Assembly (NCBI GenBank): GCA_964629965.1
Contig: CAZVRZ010000128.1
Span: forward strand, 1 to 15,164
Source of the DNA: CAZVRZ01 sp964629965
Lineage (GTDB): Bacteria > Chloroflexota > Anaerolineae > Anaerolineales > UBA4823
Direction of reading: 5' to 3'
Length of the DNA stretch: 15,164 nucleotides
The notes below the pieces were generated by a model, which worked only from the letters and a program-made list of their open reading frames with translations, did not search any database and was not told the DNA's origin. Below are positions 13,007-15,164 of this stretch, piece after piece. How positions within the stretch are numbered: the stretch's first letter is position 1; every line of letters begins with the position of its first letter. The position numbers and the translations under genes are program-made.

Positions 13007-13780
13007 TTAGGTTGTTTTCTGGAGGTGCAAGACCTCCTGATCATGTTGGTTGAAATATGGGCTGGCCAATGTTTCCCCATCGCGCAGCCCCAGCATGCCG
13101 CGGATCTTAAGGCGTGTTGCTCTGCCAATCCCCGGCACGGCCACTTCCAGGTCGGTCAGGGCGCTCAAGATGTGCGCCGGGCAGTTCCCGCCCCATTCCA
13201 TCAGCGACATCACACGTTCGATGCCAATACCCGGCAGGCTGGCCAGGAAGTTGGCTCCTGCGCCGATGATGCTCGGCGGCCTGGGAGGCAAGAGAAACAG
13301 ATCGTCTCGCTTGCGCTCCGCCAGGCGCAAAATGCATGCTTCGAAATCCAGGTCACCGCCGCAGCTGATCACCATCACCCCCATTTCCTGGATGGTAGTT
13401 AGCGCTCCCTGGACTGAAGAATAGTCCCAGTTAGTGATACCCCGCTCCGGAGTAACCACCTTGCCGTTAGGCCCGCGGTTGAACTCTCCACAGACTACCA
13501 TGTAAGGCCAGCTGCTCATTTTCTGCCCGCCAATTTGTTCATCAATGCGGGGTTGCGCCAGCCGCGCCAGTTGGGGGAACAGACGCTCTTCTCGCAGGCT
13601 GTTCAGGAAGTCTTCCGGGGTCTTGCGCTCGATCATCAAAATGGCGCCATCGTTGCATACTACATGCACGTCTCCTGCTTCTAACGCGATCACGCTGGCA
13701 GGCACCCCGCCAAACTTGAGCTTCTGAACCCATCCTGGTTCTCTGGTGTCGATCATTACTGCTTCTACTGTGTTTGTCAT
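13007..13780 (-). CDS. ERCC4/XPF-type nuclease with helix-hairpin-helix motifs
   Basis: A 257-aa structure-specific nuclease. The ERCC4 active site is complete: IDTREPG (10-16), GD (36-37), then IERKTPEDF (50-58), the GD...ERKxxxD signature. Two helix-hairpin-helix motifs follow at about 182-190 (LPGIGIERV) and 216-226 (VPGIGRATRLK), which bind DNA backbone. XPF/Mus81 relatives cut branched or flapped DNA, which suits recombination or replication-fork processing here. The ATG at 13780 is preceded by GGAGGGAG with seven bases between. A 20-residue upstream extension would only translate the tRNA-like element and is rejected. Confidence 0.87.
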   Translation of the reverse strand: MTNTVEAVMIDTREPGWVQKLKFGGVPASVIALEAGDVHVVCNDGAILMIERKTPEDFLNSLREERLFPQLARLAQPRIDEQIGGQKMSSWPYMVVCGEFNRGPNGKVVTPERGITNWDYSSVQGALTTIQEMGVMVISCGGDLDFEACILRLAERKRDDLFLLPPRPPSIIGAGANFLASLPGIGIERVMSLMEWGGNCPAHILSALTDLEVAVPGIGRATRLKIRGMLGLRDGETLASPYFNQHDQEVLHLQKTT

Positions 13781-13797
13781 CGTGTTGCTCCCTCCAA

Positions 13798-13840
13798 TTG
13801 GGCGGGCAGGAGTCGAACCTGCCTGATACCACTCGCCCAA
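13798..13840 (-). other. tRNA-like element without anticodon arm
   Basis: On the minus strand these 43 bases fold as acceptor strand TTGGGCG (13840-13834), linker AGTGGTATCA (13833-13824), T-stem GGCAGG, loop TTCGACT, T-stem CCTGCC (13823-13805), and acceptor strand CGCCCAA (13804-13798). Both stems pair perfectly and stack without a gap on the 3' side, as in tRNA. The loop matches the T-loop consensus TTCRANY with the G-C closing pair. The linker begins AGTGGTA, the D-loop pattern A14-R15-Y16-G18-G19-N-A21. D-stem, anticodon arm and variable loop are missing, and no CCA follows. It ends about two bases before the ribosome site of the ERCC4 nuclease, so it may be an RNase P-type processing site, a regulatory hairpin or a decayed tRNA. 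Confidence 0.62.
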
Positions 13841-13845
13841 ACGTG

Positions 13846-13986
13846 CTACTCTTCGGTTACCAGTAAGGGGTAATACCGGTCATACAGTTCCAGATCCAAC
13901 CGTCCCCGCTCACGGTCTGGGATCACATCATCCGGGCAGGGGACTGCCGGCGTTTCCCAAAGGAATTTATCCAGCATCGCGTCCAT
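13846..13986 (-). CDS. 46-aa protein of unknown function
   Basis: A short frame beginning MDAMLDKFLWETPAV and ending in an acidic/aromatic tail (LYDRYYPLLVTEE). The ATG is two bases after the TAA of the 236-aa gene, with AAAGGGG six bases upstream, which is a good ribosome site. Net charge is negative, with no membrane segment. The tight spacing and ribosome site support translation. The tRNA-like element begins five bases after its stop. No family recognised. Confidence 0.55.
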   Translation of the reverse strand: MDAMLDKFLWETPAVPCPDDVIPDRERGRLDLELYDRYYPLLVTEE

Positions 13987-13988
13987 GT

Positions 13989-14699
13989 TTACCCCTTTGC
14001 CAGAAGGTCCATCACTTCAGGGCTTGAGGCCGTGAAATACTTGGCGATCAGCGGCTGCTGCGCCAGCATGGGCCCCAGGATTTCTTGGGCCTTTGCCAGG
14101 TCGCCACTAGCTTGCCGCAGCGCGTTCTTAACGTACGCCCCACAGAACTTGAGTGCTGTGGCTTTCTCGTTGTTGCCGTTACCGTTGCCAGGCTGGGAGG
14201 CAGGGGCAGCATTGGCAACCGTTCCACCGTTCTCCGCAGCCCATGCAGCCCGAGCGGCTGCTTCGTTCTCGTATACGGCCACGATCTTGAAGCAAGTGGA
14301 AGTTTTGGTTTTGCCTTCCTTGTTGATATAGGAGCCCGTCGGGGTTAGTTCCACCTTCACCCAGGCCTGGTTGAGCGACTGTAAGCTGGTGATACCCACA
14401 TCCTTCAAGGACGGCAGGGTAATATCCACCCAATCGCCAAATTCGGCCAAGGCCTGGCGGATGATCGGCTCCATCGGCTGGTCGGTAATCGGCTCCAGGC
14501 TCAGGTCAATGGCCGTGTTGCGGCGCGCCAGCTTGCCGGTGTTGGGGTCAAGTGCGCCCTCGACATACGGCTGTTTTTGCATCCCCTTGATGAGGCTGCA
14601 ATACCAGGCGTTGACGCCCATCTTCCCAACATACGTGCTGGAAGGCAGTACTGGGTCCATGGCGGTTGCAAAAGGATCGTTTTGAATTGTTTGGTACAT
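13989..14699 (-). CDS. Conserved-looking protein, possible ssDNA-binding protein
   Basis: A 236-aa soluble protein. Residues about 25-150 alternate strands and helices (DWVDITLPSL, QAWVKVELTPTGSYI, CFKIVAVYENEAAARAAW), which could be an OB-fold. A Gly/Asn/Pro-rich linker (about 165-178, QPGNGNGNNEK) follows, then a helical C-terminal domain (about 180-236) without the acidic tip of classical SSB. Upstream position relative to nucleases and a RecA-fold ATPase is where phage and plasmid single-strand binding proteins are often found. The ATG has AGGAG eight bases upstream. The ssDNA-binding role is an inference from layout and fold impression only. Confidence 0.55.
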   Translation of the reverse strand: MYQTIQNDPFATAMDPVLPSSTYVGKMGVNAWYCSLIKGMQKQPYVEGALDPNTGKLARRNTAIDLSLEPITDQPMEPIIRQALAEFGDWVDITLPSLKDVGITSLQSLNQAWVKVELTPTGSYINKEGKTKTSTCFKIVAVYENEAAARAAWAAENGGTVANAAPASQPGNGNGNNEKATALKFCGAYVKNALRQASGDLAKAQEILGPMLAQQPLIAKYFTASSPEVMDLLAKG

Positions 14700-14735
14700 G
14701 TTCGTTTCTCCTAAAACGTTTTGAAATGGATTGTT

Positions 14736-15059
14736 TTATCCGAGCGTCGGCTTTTCCAAAGCCTGCCCGGTGATCACTGAAACTTCTATCATCGTGCGCT
14801 CGCGCAGGTATTCCCACAGGGCGCGCGCTTCTGCTCTTTCGAAGCACTCTGTAAAATCGGGATGCCCGTTGAAGTAAACTGTCAGCTGCTCGTAGTTATT
14901 GAATTGGCTGGTTTCGCTCCAGTTAACGCTGGTTATGTTGTCCAGGTTGAGCAGCCTGTTTCCAATCTTCACCAGGCTCGTCTTCTCCGGTATTCCCTTC
15001 GGGAGAGCATCTTCCAGGTATTCACACAGATCGTAGATCTCTGTAACCAACTCGTTCAA
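14736..15059 (-). CDS. 107-aa protein of unknown function
   Basis: A small acidic protein. The first 25 residues look helical (NELVTEIYDLCEYLEDAL), followed by a beta-rich part (LVKIGNRLLNLDNITSVNW, LTVYFNGHPDF) and a helix (AEARALWEYLRERT). The start is uncertain. The TTG at 15059 has AGGAA directly against it, too close for a normal ribosome site. The frame stays open to a TAA at 15117-15119 and could begin at a CTG there, or be coupled to the short upstream frame that ends at this TTG. No family recognised. Confidence 0.5.
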   Translation of the reverse strand: MNELVTEIYDLCEYLEDALPKGIPEKTSLVKIGNRLLNLDNITSVNWSETSQFNNYEQLTVYFNGHPDFTECFERAEARALWEYLRERTMIEVSVITGQALEKPTLG

Positions 15060-15139
15060 TTCCTCGTAAGTTGGCTTTTGCAGCGGTTCACCTTCTGCAT
15101 CCAGCTCGCCTGGGCTTTACCCCAAAGAATGGACACCAA
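15056..15139 (-). CDS. Speculative short basic ORF at the right edge
   Basis: A frame of 27 codons from TTG at 15139 (or 14 codons from ATG at 15100) ends in TGA overlapping the TTG of the 107-aa gene. The C-terminal half is basic (QKVNRCKSQLTRN). GGCGAG before the ATG is a weak ribosome site. It may be a leader peptide or chance. Nothing else is evident in 15060-15164. Confidence 0.18.
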   Translation of the reverse strand: MVSILWGKAQASWMQKVNRCKSQLTRN

Positions 15140-15164
15140 GTTAAGGAGAATGTAGAATCAACTT

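Noticed and set aside
13781..13840. Upstream extension of the ERCC4 nuclease (20 residues, reading MGEWYQAGSTPARP)
   Set aside because: It only translates the tRNA-like element. The ATG at 13780 has a strong GGAGGGAG in front and starts the conserved domain.
13798..13840. Intrinsic terminator or complete tRNA gene
   Set aside because: No T-run follows, and a ribosome site comes directly after. No anticodon arm, and no matching 5' acceptor strand at normal tRNA distance upstream.

Overview
The window is a gene-dense stretch of about 15 kb. Every convincing gene lies on the minus strand, so transcription runs from the right edge to the left. Spacing is operon-like: several neighbours share a 4-base ATGA stop/start overlap (near 54, 5360, 11312 and 12082), and others are 1-6 bases apart. 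The content is that of an accessory replicon (plasmid, integrative element or phage/satellite relative). It has replication, recombination, ParB-like and DNA-translocation modules. I see no ribosomal or metabolic genes, no phage structural genes, no integrase and no CRISPR array. The Ala/Gln/Thr-rich, TQA-type coiled regions in the membrane proteins and a NurA-like piece are reminiscent of Chloroflexota (Anaerolineae). That host assignment is an inference from style, not a proof.

Right part, 15164 to about 11300: an unrecognised 107-aa protein, a 236-aa protein that may be an ssDNA-binding protein, a 46-aa ORF, and a 43-base tRNA-like element lacking an anticodon arm. These are followed by an ERCC4/XPF-type nuclease with helix-hairpin-helix motifs, a Sak4/AAA_24-type RecA-fold ATPase, and a PD-(D/E)XK nuclease with Cas4/AddB-like cysteines. 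This looks like a recombination and DNA-end-processing set.

Centre, 11313 to 7544: a J-domain protein whose HPD motif is changed to HAD, a VWA protein with an intact MIDAS, a VapE-like superfamily 3-type helicase, and a primase-polymerase fused to a CHC2 zinc finger. Between helicase and primase-polymerase lies a 196-base region with eight copies of the 9-mer GTTACAACC in three clusters around an AT-rich core. It is the best candidate for the replication origin, and the primase/helicase/origin layout resembles that of SaPI/PICI-type satellites.

Left-centre, 7520 to 3021: a large ParB-like protein with a zinc-type cysteine cluster and no ParA in the window, a small two-HTH DNA-binding protein, a lipoprotein with a transmembrane helix, and an FtsK/HerA-type translocase. 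The translocase repeats the lipoprotein's plan of lipobox, Ala/Gln-rich helix and transmembrane helix. These could form a membrane-anchored DNA-handling or transfer complex.

Left part, 2918 to 1: a membrane protein with a C2HC finger, a PD-(D/E)XK-like protein with a second C2HC-type finger, a possible 29-aa membrane peptide, a 489-base stretch with helically phased GTAAGCGG repeats, a 122-aa protein matching only the C-terminal part of NurA, two speculative short ORFs, a coiled-coil protein, and the start of one more gene cut by the window edge.
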